Assembly: GCF_002208135.1 (NCBI RefSeq)
Contig: NZ_CP021646.1
Location: 3,874,001 to 3,938,000, forward strand
DNA length: 64,000 nt
Source of the DNA: Pseudoalteromonas piscicida
GTDB taxonomy: Bacteria > Pseudomonadota > Gammaproteobacteria > Enterobacterales > Alteromonadaceae
Reading direction: 5' to 3'
The notes below the pieces were generated by a model that saw only the letters and a program-made list of their open reading frames with translations, did not search any database and was not told where the DNA came from. This document shows, in pieces, positions 55,443 through 64,000 of the stretch. Position 1 is the first letter of the stretch, and every line of letters begins with the position of its first letter. The translations under genes and the position numbers were made by a program.

Positions 55443-56410
55443 GTGGAAGCAGCTTACCGTATCATTTAAGAACAAATAAGGCTATCGATAGACAGATATT
55501 CTTTGATTTACTCAATAATCTTCATTTGCCAAGTAAGCTTCATCTATACAAGTATATAAGCCTCGGTGGCCCAATGCTTACTGATCATCAGTCACTTCAT
55601 TATCAATTAGGATTAACAAAGTTAGAGTCAATAGAAAGAGATGAAGCTGCTTTTAGCCGTCAAAATTTTAATAAGCCATTTGGTTGTATTGACTGTACAA
55701 AAACAAGTATTGCGGATTATGTTCTTAATTTCGATGAACAGGAGCCAGTAATTGTTTGGTTAGATTATGTTGATACCAAATGGAGGCAGCAGTTTAACGA
55801 GTGTTACGACTTATTATCTAAGCTCAAAGAGTTTGATATATTTAAAGTTACATTTAATGCAAACCCTGACATGCTTACTGGTAATAATAAAGAGGAGCGC
55901 CTTGCAAAATTTAAAGAAAAAGCGGCAAGTACCTATTTAAGTGATAATTTGATCGTAAATGATGTTATTCCTATGGATAGGTTAGCGCAAACCATAGTCG
56001 ATACCTTTAATTCTCTTGCTGACGATGCCATAGATGCAGCTAGTGATCTTGTGTTTGAGCCTTTAACCATTTTTAGGTATATAGATAATCGTCATCAAAT
56101 GCTAACGATTACAGGAGTAGTCTTACCTAGGAAAGAAGACTCTAGAGCGGATTTGATTGAAAAATCACATTTAAATACTTGGGAAAATCTATCTTCCGAC
56201 TGGCGAGATATTCACGAAATTAATGTTCCAGATCTAACATTTAAAGAACGAGCTGTCATTAATCAGTTACTTCCAGCTGATTCATATCAAGAATTATACG
56301 GAAAACTTCCGTTTAAATTAGACAAGGATGATCGCAAAGGTTTAAAAGCGATCGCTAATTACATAAAGTACTATCGTTATATGCCACACTTTCAAAAGTT
56401 GGCAATGTAA
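55439..56410 (+). CDS. Rossmann-like (putative methyltransferase) protein, partner of the GHKL ATPase
   Basis: This 323-residue protein is coupled to the ATPase gene by an ATGA overlap, so the two products probably work together. Residues 35-130 follow a Rossmann methyltransferase-like order: KYISLGGPML as strand 1 and glycine loop, LESIERDE as strand 2 with an acidic end, a third strand ending in DCTKTSIADYV, and PVIVWLDYVD as strand 4. I therefore suggest a SAM-dependent methyltransferase-like fold, but the glycine motif is weak and it may be catalytically different. The C-terminal half is helical. No nuclease motif is evident. Confidence 0.6.
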   Translation: MSGSSLPYHLRTNKAIDRQIFFDLLNNLHLPSKLHLYKYISLGGPMLTDHQSLHYQLGLTKLESIERDEAAFSRQNFNKPFGCIDCTKTSIADYVLNFDEQEPVIVWLDYVDTKWRQQFNECYDLLSKLKEFDIFKVTFNANPDMLTGNNKEERLAKFKEKAASTYLSDNLIVNDVIPMDRLAQTIVDTFNSLADDAIDAASDLVFEPLTIFRYIDNRHQMLTITGVVLPRKEDSRADLIEKSHLNTWENLSSDWRDIHEINVPDLTFKERAVINQLLPADSYQELYGKLPFKLDKDDRKGLKAIANYIKYYRYMPHFQKLAM

Positions 56411-56573
56411 ACTAATACTAGATGTGGATATTTGACTGTAACCATTACTGATAGCAACTAATTATTACCCGTTATTCATTCTGATTAATAGGAGCTTGTG
56501 ACAGATTTTAGATCAGATGGATGCCTAATAATGAAGTCTGACAGATTAAGTTAAAGCCAATCTATATAAGTAA

Positions 56574-56605
56574 AAAACGGTCACTAAATGTGACCGTTTT
56601 GTTTC
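56574..56605. terminator. Bidirectional terminator between the cassette and glmS
   Basis: The perfect stem AAAACGGTCAC/GTGACCGTTTT is followed by GTTTC on the plus strand and by TTTTTTAC on the minus strand. It can end both the cassette and glmS. The rest of the 308-base gap 56411-56718 shows no gene. Confidence 0.82.
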
Positions 56606-56689
56606 GCACTCAAAAAATGTAGCGAACTTATAAGTTTCTGACTTTAATATTAGTTGCGCATTTTAAACACTGTTTCGAACATTATTTAA

Positions 56690-56760
56690 CGTTCACAAAA
56701 GCGCTTGCGCGCCTTTTCTTATTCTACCGTTACACTCTTTGCGAGGTTTCTCGGCTGGTC
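56690..56760. other. glmS 3' end, attTn7-type integration neighbourhood
   Basis: The conserved GlmS C-terminus (NLAKSVTVE) is the region recognised by Tn7-family target selectors, which insert just beyond the stop codon. A foreign-looking cassette lies on that side. I found no transposon ends or Tn7 genes, so only the site is supported, not a Tn7 insertion. Confidence 0.4.
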
Positions 56761-58539
56761 AACATCGGTGCCTTTGATCACGGCTACATAGTATGAAAGT
56801 AGCTGTAGTGGGATTGTGTAAACCACTGGGGCGATGATGTTTTCTACGTGGTTGACGTTCATTACTCGCATGGTGTCGTCTGAGGCAAAGTTTGAGTCTT
56901 TGTCTGCAAATACATAGATGATGCCGCCGCGTGCGCGTACTTCTTCAACGTTTGATTTGAGCTTTTCAAGCAGCTCGTTGTTTGGTGCAACGACGATGAT
57001 AGGCATATCTGCGTCGATAAGCGCGAGCGGCCCGTGTTTTAGCTCGCCTGCCGCATAAGCTTCGGCGTGGATGTAAGAGATCTCTTTTAGCTTAAGCGCA
57101 CCTTCCATTGCGATTGGGTATTGTGAACCACGGCCTAGGAATAGTGAGTGGTGCTTGTCGGCGAATTCTTCTGCCAGTAACTCAATGCCGTCAGCCATGC
57201 TTAGGGTTTCTTCAAGCTTGGTTGGCAGGGTTTTGATGGCGTTGACGATTGCACTTTGGTCACGGCCTTTTTCCTGCGCGATTGACGCAGTTAGCATCAA
57301 TAAGCCAACTAATTGAGTCGTGAATGCTTTGGTTGATGCCACCCCAATTTCAGCGCCGGCTTTGGTCATAAAGGCAAGATCTGACTCACGTACAAGTGAT
57401 GAGCCTGGTACGTTACAGATGGTCATTGAGGCCATATAGCCTTGCTCTTTGGCAAGACGCAGTGCCGCGAGCGTGTCTGCGGTTTCACCTGATTGTGAAA
57501 TGGTTACCAATAGACTATTTTCATGCACAAATGAGTCGCGGTAGCGAAATTCTGAGGCGATTTCAACGTTACAGCTTACGCCTGCAAATTGCTCCAACCA
57601 GTAGCGTGCCACCATGCCTGAGTGGTAAGACGTACCACATGCGATGATCTGTACGTGTTTTACATCTTTAAAGATTTCATTGGCTTTGTCGCCAAATGCG
57701 TCGATACTAACGCGATCGTTGTCTAAACGGCCTTCAAGTGTATTACGTACGGCCATTGGCTGCTCGTAGATTTCTTTTAGCATGTAGTGGCGGTATTCGC
57801 CTTTGCCCGACGCATCCTGAGTAATATTAGACTCAACCACTTCGCGCTCTACAGAATTGCCGTTAATGTCGAAGATTTCTACCGTTTCACGAGTAATGCG
57901 TGCTACATCGCCTTCTTCTAGGAAGATAAAGCTGCGTGTTACTGGTAATAGCGCAAGCTGATCAGAGGCAATAAAGTTTTCACCAAGGCCAAGACCGATA
58001 ACCAGTGGACTGCCTGAGCGTGCCACGATGATTTCATCTTGGTTTGCTTTGTCAAACAATACCGTGCCGTATGCACCTTCAAGCTGTTTTACCGCTGCTT
58101 GCACGGCAGCGAGTAACGTGGTGTGTTGCTGTCTGAGTTGATGGATCAGGTGCACCATCACTTCGGTGTCGGTGTCAGATAAAAACTCGTAGCCGTCTTC
58201 TTTTAATGCCGCGCGCAAACCTTCGTGGTTTTCAATAATACCGTTATGCACCAATGCGATTTCGCTGTTAGAAATATGCGGGTGCGCGTTAGCTTCTGTT
58301 ACGCCACCGTGTGTTGCCCAGCGCGTGTGCGCGATACCGGTAGTACCTTTTACTTCAGCATTTTCAAGCGCAGATTCTAGGTTTACCACTTTACCCACGG
58401 CTTTCACGCTGTTGAGTGCGCCGCCTTCGCAAAGTGCGACACCCGCAGAGTCATAACCACGGTATTCAAGGCGTTTTAGGCCTTCTATAAGAATTTTGTT
58501 TACTGGACGCTCAGCAACAGCGCCTACAATTCCACACAT
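56719..58539 (-). CDS. glmS: Glutamine-fructose-6-phosphate aminotransferase
   Basis: This 606-residue enzyme makes glucosamine 6-phosphate, the first step to UDP-N-acetylglucosamine for peptidoglycan and LPS. The N-terminal glutaminase domain starts with the catalytic Cys after Met (MCGIVGAV). Two SIS sugar-isomerase domains follow (ACGTSYHSG and [21 protein letters not shown], of which ACGTS and GRGS are key). It ends in the invariant [10 protein letters not shown] chose the ATG at 58539 because the N-terminal Cys must be residue 2; the open frame extends to 58623. It starts 10 bases after the DeoR gene, so the two share a transcript. Confidence 0.97.
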   Translation of the reverse strand: MCGIVGAVAERPVNKILIEGLKRLEYRGYDSAGVALCEGGALNSVKAVGKVVNLESALENAEVKGTTGIAHTRWATHGGVTEANAHPHISNSEIALVHNGIIENHEGLRAALKEDGYEFLSDTDTEVMVHLIHQLRQQHTTLLAAVQAAVKQLEGAYGTVLFDKANQDEIIVARSGSPLVIGLGLGENFIASDQLALLPVTRSFIFLEEGDVARITRETVEIFDINGNSVEREVVESNITQDASGKGEYRHYMLKEIYEQPMAVRNTLEGRLDNDRVSIDAFGDKANEIFKDVKHVQIIACGTSYHSGMVARYWLEQFAGVSCNVEIASEFRYRDSFVHENSLLVTISQSGETADTLAALRLAKEQGYMASMTICNVPGSSLVRESDLAFMTKAGAEIGVASTKAFTTQLVGLLMLTASIAQEKGRDQSAIVNAIKTLPTKLEETLSMADGIELLAEEFADKHHSLFLGRGSQYPIAMEGALKLKEISYIHAEAYAAGELKHGPLALIDADMPIIVVAPNNELLEKLKSNVEEVRARGGIIYVFADKDSNFASDDTMRVMNVNHVENIIAPVVYTIPLQLLSYYVAVIKGTDVDQPRNLAKSVTVE

Positions 58540-58549
58540 AATCTCTCCA

Positions 58550-59332
58550 TTATTTGCACGTTGTGTGTAGTTCAGCACAGATAAGTTGTATGCCACGCGC
58601 TTCGATCGCTTGGCGGAGGTCATCGGCCAAGTTGTTGTCAGTGATCAAAGTGGTGATCTGTGCCCAAGGTATTTCTAAATTTGGAATTTTACGGCCAATC
58701 TTGTCGGATTCGACCATCACAATCACTTCACGGGCTGACTTTGCCATCACACGGCTCAGTCCAATTAATTCGTTGAATGTGGTTGTGCCGCGCTCTACAT
58801 CAATGCCATCGGCACCAATAAAAAGCTGATCAAAGTCATAGGATTGCAGTACTTGCTCTGCTACTTGCCCTTGAAAGGATTCTGAGTGCGGATCCCACGT
58901 CCCGCCGGTCATCAATAAGGTTGGTTCATTCTCCAGTGATAACAATCGATTAGCGATATTCATTGCATTGGTCATCACGACTAAGCCGCGCTTTTGCGCA
59001 AGCTCTGGAATTAGGGTTTCGGTGGTTCTGCCGCTATCAATAATGATGCGATTGTGATCTTTAATCAGTTCAGCGGCCGCTTTGGCAATGGCCGTTTTGC
59101 GTACCGAGTCTTGCTCGTCTTTACCTGATGCAGTGATCTCTTTCGGAAGGGCTATCGCACCGCCATAGCGGCGTAGTAACAGGCCACTTTTTTCTAGTGC
59201 TGTTAAATCCTTACGAATCGTAACTTCTGACGTTTCAAACTCAGCGGCGAGTGATTCTACGCTTACTTCACCGTATTCATTTACCCATGAAAGAATGGTA
59301 TGTCTGCGCTGTTGAGTGTTTCGTTTAGTCAT
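58550..59332 (-). CDS. DeoR-family regulator next to glmS
   Basis: This 260-residue regulator has an N-terminal DeoR winged helix ([25 protein letters not shown], key part SEVTIRKDL) and a C-terminal sugar-phosphate sensor domain ([17 protein letters not shown]). In several gammaproteobacteria a DeoR protein precedes glmS and is thought to adjust amino-sugar synthesis to the GlcN-6-P level. Direct TTTCG/CGAAA-type repeats lie just upstream and could be its own operator. Confidence 0.93.
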   Translation of the reverse strand: MTKRNTQQRRHTILSWVNEYGEVSVESLAAEFETSEVTIRKDLTALEKSGLLLRRYGGAIALPKEITASGKDEQDSVRKTAIAKAAAELIKDHNRIIIDSGRTTETLIPELAQKRGLVVMTNAMNIANRLLSLENEPTLLMTGGTWDPHSESFQGQVAEQVLQSYDFDQLFIGADGIDVERGTTTFNELIGLSRVMAKSAREVIVMVESDKIGRKIPNLEIPWAQITTLITDNNLADDLRQAIEARGIQLICAELHTTCK

Positions 59333-59339
59333 TAAATAA

Positions 59340-59378
59340 GTTTCGTTTCGAAATTTAAGGCGATTATAGTCGAAACTT
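59340..59378. promoter_or_regulatory. Candidate operator for the DeoR regulator
   Basis: GTTTCGTTTCGAAA (59340-59353) and AGTCGAAACT further on share the TTTCG/CGAAA half-site. They lie 8-46 bases upstream of the DeoR gene start. Confidence 0.45.
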
Positions 59379-59481
59379 CAAAACCTAAACAAGTTAAATT
59401 TTGCACTGAACAAATTTTAACTGGAAATATTTTGGTCATCAGGATACATTTCCCAGTTGAGGTACTTAAAAGGATAATTAA

Positions 59482-61383
59482 ATGAACAAAAACTTAATAA
59501 CATCAATACTTTGTTGTTCACTATTACTAGCAGGATGCGGCGGTTCAGGCGGTGACACCACACCAGTCAATCAGGATAGCGGCAAAAATGGAAATAATGG
59601 CAACACAGATTCAAATAACGGCAACACGGATTCAAATAACAATAATACAGATTCAGGAACGGATACCACGACTAAGCCAGTCGCAAAAATTCAGGCAAGT
59701 GCCTTTGGGGAGACAGGCAACGTTATTCAGCTTAGCACTGCGGGAAGTACGATCCCTGAAAATGCCGAAATAACATGGCAGTGGCAAGCCAAACCCCAAG
59801 GCAGTAACGCTCAGTTTTCTAACCCCAACGCTAAGCAAGCGCACTTTACCGCTGATGTTGCAGGCAGCTACATAGTAGGGCTAACAATCAAGTCAGGTAG
59901 TAACGAATCGACAACACAGTTTGAGATCCGTGTAAAAGAAAAAACCACACCAAGTGTGAACACGCCTCCTGTCGCTGATTTCACACTCACAAAACAGGAA
60001 ATTGCCATCAACGAGCATCTACAGTTAGATGCGAGCAGCAGCTCAGACTCAGACGGCGATAGTCTCAGTTATAAATGGAAAGTCACTGCTCCTGCTAATG
60101 TTGATGAATACACATTGGTAAGCCCTAACAATAACCTTGCCTCTTTTGCCTCTAAATTTGCGGGTGAATACACCATTACTTTAACCGTTTATGATGGTAA
60201 ATCGTCACATAGCAAATCAGAAAAAGTCATCGTTATAGATAACCAGCCAGCTCTTAAAGCGGTTATTTCAGCGCCTTCAGAGGTTACATTAAGCTCAATG
60301 ACTTTTGTTGAGCTGAAAAGCGATGGTAGTCAGTATCAAGGCGCTGTCACACCGCTTTGGAGTTTTGACAGCAAACCGAGCGGCAGCCAAGCCGCAATGG
60401 CAACACCAAATGGATTTCTCACCTCGCTTCAATTAGATAAGGCAGGGCAATATAAAATCCGCTTTAGCCTTAAAGACAAACAGGGCCGTTTAAGTGAAGC
60501 AACCCATACCTTAACGGCCAAATTAGGCGAAGCAAACAAACCGCTTGTATTCGTCGACGCGCCAGAGTCAACCAAAATTAATGAAGCCATCGAGCTTAGT
60601 GCCAAGCGAAGTAGAGATACAAGCGGCAGAACACTCTCCTTTAATTGGACGTTTGAGCCGTTAGAAACCGGTTTGACGTATTCCGTTACGAATGAAGACA
60701 CCGACACGGTGATTTTTACGCCTCACGGAGAGGGGAGTTACCGTTATTTTGTGGAGGTAAGTAACGGTGAGCTAAGCCAAACCGCCAGTGGCGTGATAAA
60801 GGTTCACCCTGAAAACTATGGGCCCACAGCGTCTATGAGTCCACAAATATCTACAGCTACGGAAGGGGAAACCAAAGTCTTTGTGGTATCCGCAGAAGAT
60901 AAAGACGGCGATCCGCTCACTTATCGCTGGTCGCTTGAAACGAAGCCTGAGAATAGCACTGCAGTGGTCAATAATGCTGATAATCGCGCGTCTATTACCT
61001 TTGATGACGCTGGTAACTATGTGCTGAAATGCACAGTGTCAGATGGTAAGGTTGAACTAGTAGTCGCGGCATTCATCAAAGTAAGTGCAGCTCAAAATAG
61101 CGCACCAGTAATTACAGCACTGAACTATCAAGGAGTACTGAAAACAGATGCTGCACTGCAGATCACTTCAACGGTTATGGATAGCGACAGCAACGCAAGC
61201 AATTTGACCTATTTTTGGAAGGTGGTTGCTCCGTCAGGCGAAGTGGTTGACAGTACCGCTGTAAATGACTCGAGCCTACAGTTCACTCCTGTAGCACCAG
61301 GCGACTATCAAGTAAGTTTAAGTGTTGTTGATGAAAAGTCCGCTTCCGTTGCAACTAAAACAATGACACTTTCAGTAGAATAA
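59482..61383 (+). CDS. Surface lipoprotein with tandem PKD/Ig-like domains
   Basis: This 633-residue lipoprotein has the lipobox LLAGC (Cys near residue 19) and a Gly/Ser start. An Asn/Gly/Asp/Thr-rich linker (about residues 27-65) is encoded by short direct DNA repeats (NGNTDSN type). About six beta-sandwich modules follow. Several show the PKD hallmark of a D-x-D-x-D turn before YxWK/R (SDSDGDSLSYKWK and DKDGDPLTYRWS; key parts DGDSLSYKW and DGDPLTYRW). Such proteins are thought to be extended surface adhesins or carbohydrate- or protein-binding scaffolds. AAAGGA lies near the ATG. It is a single gene with a strong terminator. Confidence 0.85.
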   Translation: MNKNLITSILCCSLLLAGCGGSGGDTTPVNQDSGKNGNNGNTDSNNGNTDSNNNNTDSGTDTTTKPVAKIQASAFGETGNVIQLSTAGSTIPENAEITWQWQAKPQGSNAQFSNPNAKQAHFTADVAGSYIVGLTIKSGSNESTTQFEIRVKEKTTPSVNTPPVADFTLTKQEIAINEHLQLDASSSSDSDGDSLSYKWKVTAPANVDEYTLVSPNNNLASFASKFAGEYTITLTVYDGKSSHSKSEKVIVIDNQPALKAVISAPSEVTLSSMTFVELKSDGSQYQGAVTPLWSFDSKPSGSQAAMATPNGFLTSLQLDKAGQYKIRFSLKDKQGRLSEATHTLTAKLGEANKPLVFVDAPESTKINEAIELSAKRSRDTSGRTLSFNWTFEPLETGLTYSVTNEDTDTVIFTPHGEGSYRYFVEVSNGELSQTASGVIKVHPENYGPTASMSPQISTATEGETKVFVVSAEDKDGDPLTYRWSLETKPENSTAVVNNADNRASITFDDAGNYVLKCTVSDGKVELVVAAFIKVSAAQNSAPVITALNYQGVLKTDAALQITSTVMDSDSNASNLTYFWKVVAPSGEVVDSTAVNDSSLQFTPVAPGDYQVSLSVVDEKSASVATKTMTLSVE

Positions 61384-61406
61384 GGTCTCTCTACTCGATA
61401 ACTTTT

Positions 61407-61446
61407 AAGGCTTAAGCGCTCACCTGCGGGCGCTTAAGCCTTTTTA
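61407..61446. terminator. Strong terminator between convergent genes
   Basis: AAGGCTTAAGCG pairs with CGCTTAAGCCTT, followed by TTTATTT. It ends the PKD lipoprotein gene and abuts the end of the facing DUF6482-like gene. Confidence 0.88.
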
Positions 61447-61447
61447 T

Positions 61448-61768
61448 TTAAACGGTTATGTCGGATGGAGCTAAGTGACGGATCTCCATATTGCTGATAT
61501 GCGTTCCCGAAGCGTCCTCAGGACCAATTTCATCATAGGCAGACTCAACTCTGAGATAGGCTTGAGTTGCACCGAGTTCCGCCAGCTTTGTCTCGGCCTC
61601 TCGCAGCGAGTTAAACGGCGTTAGTTTGCCCTCAGCATGCATTAAGATATGCAAGTTCCCATCACTATCTTGACCACCCGCAAGATAGTGATTTGAATCC
61701 GCGTAGCTAAGCACGATGGCATGGAGTTCTTTATTAGCGATTTTTTCTTTGAGTGTGGCAGCAAGCAT
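61448..61768 (-). CDS. Small cytoplasmic protein, DUF6482-like
   Basis: This 106-residue protein resembles DUF6482, for example in LHILMHAEGKLTPFNSLREA and AYLRVESAYDEIG (key part SAYDEIG). Its function is unknown. I chose the ATG at 61768 because GAGGA lies 8 bases upstream; the longer frame from 61855 has no ribosome site. The tandem REP array begins about 95 bases upstream. Confidence 0.65.
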   Translation of the reverse strand: MLAATLKEKIANKELHAIVLSYADSNHYLAGGQDSDGNLHILMHAEGKLTPFNSLREAETKLAELGATQAYLRVESAYDEIGPEDASGTHISNMEIRHLAPSDITV

Positions 61769-61862
61769 AATGCTTTCCTCATTTAACCGATTAATAATTA
61801 AACGGCACATGTGCGTGTTTGGTTCACCTTGATAGTCATGAATGTGTTGTCGCAAACCTAAT

Positions 61863-62918
61863 GTCGTGATAAATCACGACCTACCAGCCAACCGTAGGTC
61901 GAGGCTTACCTCGATGCGATAATGATTTATCCATTCGAAACCTAATGTCGTGATAAATCACGACCTACCACCCATCCGTAGGTCGAGGTTTACCTCGACG
62001 GGATAATCGTTAACCCATTCGAAACCTAATGTCGTGATAAATCACGACCTACCACCCATCCGTAGGTCGAGGTTTACCTCGATGCGATAATGATTTATCC
62101 ACTCGAAACCTAATGTCGTGATAAATCACGACCTACCATCCCCCGTAGGTCGAGGTTTACCTCGACGGGATAATCGATAATCCATTCGCAAAACTATTGT
62201 CGTGATAAATCACGACCTACCACCCATCCGTAGGTCGAGGTTTACCTCGACGGGATAATCGTTAACCCATTCGAAACCTAATGTCGTGATAAATCACGAC
62301 CTACCATCCCCCGTAGGTCGAGGTTTACCTTGATGCGATAATCATTTATCTATTCGGAACCTGTTGTCGTGATAAATCACGACCTACCATCCATCCGTAG
62401 ATCGAGGTTTACCTCGATGCGATAATGATTTATCCATTCAGAACCTAATGTCGTGATAAATCACGACCTACCACCCATCCGTAGGTCGAGGTTTACCTCG
62501 ACGGGATAATCGTTAACCCATTCGAAACCTGTTGTCGTGATAAATCACGACCTACCATCCCCCGTAGGTCGAGGTTTACCTCGACGGGATAATCGTTAAC
62601 CCATTCGAAACCTGTTGTCGTGATAAATCACGACCTACCATCCCCCGTAGGTCGAGGCTTACCTCGACGGGATAATCGTTAACCCATTCGAAACCTAATG
62701 TCGTGATAAATCACGACCTACCATCCATCCGTAGGTCGAGGTTTACCTCGACGGGATAATCGTTAACCCATTCGAAACCTAATGTCGTGATAAATCACGA
62801 CCTACCACCCATCCGTAGGTCGAGGTTTACCTCGATGGGATAATAGTTAATCCATTCGCAAACCTGTCGTGATTGATCACGACCTACCAGCCAACCGTAG
62901 GTCGAGGTTCACCTCGAC
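61863..62918. repeat. Tandem array of 13 paired-REP (BIME-like) units of 82-84 bases
   Basis: Each unit holds two hairpins: GTCGTGATAAATCACGAC followed by CTAC, a linker of about 8-9 bases, then GTAG followed by GTCGAGGTTTACCTCGAC. A spacer of about 31 bases ends in CATTCGAAACCTAAT. Both hairpins carry the GTAG tetranucleotide in inverted orientation, as in REP pairs. Units begin at 61863, 61947, 62031, 62115, 62199, 62283, 62366, 62450, 62534, 62617, 62700, 62784 and 62866. Only the first and last units have the linker CAGCCAACC. A REP-associated transposase gene follows directly. Confidence 0.95.
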
Positions 62919-62974
62919 AGATTTAATCGAAGGGATTATCTTTAAAATTCATCTCTCAATTGCAAGGAATGCAC

Positions 62975-63421
62975 ATGAGCTGGAATGACCTGAGAAAAGG
63001 CAGGATATCAATCCCGTACGCGGAATACTTCATTACGTTTAACTGCCATAAACGCACGCCCTATTTTACGGATTATCGGCTGGCACGATTGTTTTGCCAA
63101 TCTATCTCACATAATGAACAAAAGTTTGAGTGCTGTTGGCAAACATGGGTGCTAATGCCAGATCACTTTCATGGCTTACTAACACTTGGAAATGCACAAC
63201 TTGGTAAGGTTGTTGGAGAATTAAAAGGCAGAACAGCTTACCTGCTAAATAAACAATTGGATTCAAAATACAAAATTTGGCAAAGCGCGTATTACGATCA
63301 TCAGCTCAGATCCACAGAAGATAGGCATACCATTGCCCGCTATATTGCTGCAAACCCACTAAGAACCAAGCTAGTAAGCCGCATTGGTGATTATCCTTAT
63401 TGGAACTCACACTTTTTATGA
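62975..63421 (+). CDS. REP-associated tyrosine transposase (RAYT)
   Basis: This 148-residue Y1/HUH transposase of the IS200/IS605-related RAYT family has the HUH metal site in MPDHFHGLL. A single catalytic-type Tyr is in the YYDHQLRS region, and the RAYT C-terminal signature reads RYIAANPLR. The ATG at 62975 has AAGGA 6 bases upstream; in-frame starts at 62969 and 62960 are less well placed. It is full-length for a short RAYT and lies 57 bases beyond the REP array, the typical linkage of a RAYT with its cognate repeats. It probably recognises the GTAG hairpins and shapes the array. Confidence 0.92.
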   Translation: MSWNDLRKGRISIPYAEYFITFNCHKRTPYFTDYRLARLFCQSISHNEQKFECCWQTWVLMPDHFHGLLTLGNAQLGKVVGELKGRTAYLLNKQLDSKYKIWQSAYYDHQLRSTEDRHTIARYIAANPLRTKLVSRIGDYPYWNSHFL

Positions 63422-63425
63422 TTGG

Positions 63426-63744
63426 CTAGGGCCTGTTGACCTTTGCTGTTTGATTTTTGTTCTCCTGAGTGTGTTTTGATCGCGACGCTCGACTTGTCGC
63501 CTAGTAATCTAGGCAAAAGTTGAGCAACAATGAACAAAGCGCACTCAGGGGAACCCAAAGGGCAGCGCTTGATTGGCATTTCTACTGTGTTGCCCCACAA
63601 GGATGTGGGGTAAGGTGACTTTGCAGGAGCACAAAGTCTTTATCGCCTAACTTACATAGAATAACTATGCTACGCAGGCTCTGCCTTGTATAAATACCAA
63701 TCAAACTGCTGAAAAAACAAACTTGAAAGGTCAACAGGCCCTAG
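63426..63744. mobile_element. MITE with perfect terminal inverted repeats
   Basis: The block starts with CTAGGGCCTGTTGACCTTT (63426-63444) and ends with its exact reverse complement (63726-63744). The outer CTAG may be a 4-base target duplication, as for some IS5-family elements, leaving 15-base inverted repeats. The interior of about 280 bases shows no credible gene. It ends inside the 3' end of the glycosyltransferase gene. Confidence 0.8.
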
Positions 63745-64000
63745 TTAAAGGCGCTCTTCCCAACTCAGTTAACACGCTTCGATATACCGACAAGTTACCT
63801 TCCGCCATCACCTCAATGGCAAATTCACTGCACATTTTAGCGCGGCCTTTACGGCCCATTTGCTCTCGTAAAATCGGGTCCTGCAATAAGCGATTAAGAT
63901 CTTGGGTAAACTGAACTTGATTACCAACCGGAGCAAGTAATCCGGTTTCATTGTGCGCAACCGCTTCAGGAATGCCGCCAGCAGCAAAGCCCACGACAGG
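63731..64000 (-). CDS. Glycosyltransferase (GT4 type), C-terminal fragment
   Basis: The visible 89 residues begin at the right edge with PVVGFAAGGIPEAVAHNETGLL (key part GGIPEAV, the E-x7-E-type donor-binding motif of GT4 enzymes). Residues GLLAPVGN and a C-terminal helix follow. The enzyme would transfer an activated sugar in polysaccharide or glycan synthesis. Its last codons, ACT AGG GCC TGT TGA, come from the MITE inverted repeat, so the original C-terminus has been replaced. The N-terminal part lies outside the window. Confidence 0.85.
   Translation of the reverse strand, partial: PVVGFAAGGIPEAVAHNETGLLAPVGNQVQFTQDLNRLLQDPILREQMGRKGRAKMCSEFAIEVMAEGNLSVYRSVLTELGRAPLTRAC

Noticed and set aside
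56411..56718. Tn7 end next to glmS
   Set aside because: No TGT...ACA end with repeated transposase-binding sites could be recognised, and no tns genes are in the window.
61863..62918. CRISPR array
   Set aside because: The parts between repeats are themselves conserved, units are hairpin pairs with GTAG tags, and no cas genes are present.
63397..63600. A 67-codon minus-strand frame in the MITE
   Set aside because: It spans the MITE boundary and the RAYT stop, without domain or ribosome site.

Overview
The window looks like chromosomal DNA of a marine gammaproteobacterium of the order Alteromonadales, most likely Pseudoalteromonas. I infer this from the moderate base composition, the large set of secreted peptidases, RND and MacB-type export operons, the NrtR-nadV-prs NAD salvage cluster and the style of intergenic repeats. 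No database search was possible. I saw no rRNA, tRNA, CRISPR array or prophage.

Layout. 1-1855: 3' part of oligopeptidase B. 1986-6320: RND efflux pump and its adaptor. 6564-13291: four-gene MacB-like ABC export operon with a sigma-54-type promoter and paired upstream repeats. 13554-23101: secreted zinc metalloprotease, PQ-loop membrane protein, TPR lipoprotein, trypsin-like protease, and a large MA-type metallopeptidase/propeller protein. 23272-26165: Fur-box small membrane protein and an NtrC-type two-component system that is a good candidate regulator of the ABC operon. 26226-30761: hexose-6-phosphate mutarotase, chemoreceptor and porin. 30833-37277: leftward cluster of asparagine synthase, an unusual carbamoyltransferase, Na+/solute symporter, a small membrane protein and an N-carbamoyl-amino-acid hydrolase-type enzyme. 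38033-40263: subtilisin/kexin-like protease with a small partner that resembles the Aeromonas ASP/ORF2 pair. 41245-44258: retropepsin-like lipoprotein and an OmpR/EnvZ-type pair. 44372-47713: NAD salvage genes with three NrtR-type operators. 52709-56410: an AT-rich, defence-like cassette (C5 methyltransferase, MORC-like GHKL ATPase, Rossmann-fold protein) next to the 3' end of glmS. 56719-59332: glmS and a DeoR regulator. 59482-61768: PKD lipoprotein and a small DUF protein. 61863-63421: 13 tandem paired-REP units beside a REP-associated tyrosine transposase. 63426-63744: a MITE that has replaced the end of a glycosyltransferase gene.

Three genes are broken by four single-base frame breaks. 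Adding one base to a homopolymer run repairs each one exactly, so sequencing undercalls are as likely as real pseudogenes. The most interesting loci are the glmS-side cassette, the carbamoyltransferase cluster, the REP array with its transposase, and the sigma-54 control region of the ABC operon.
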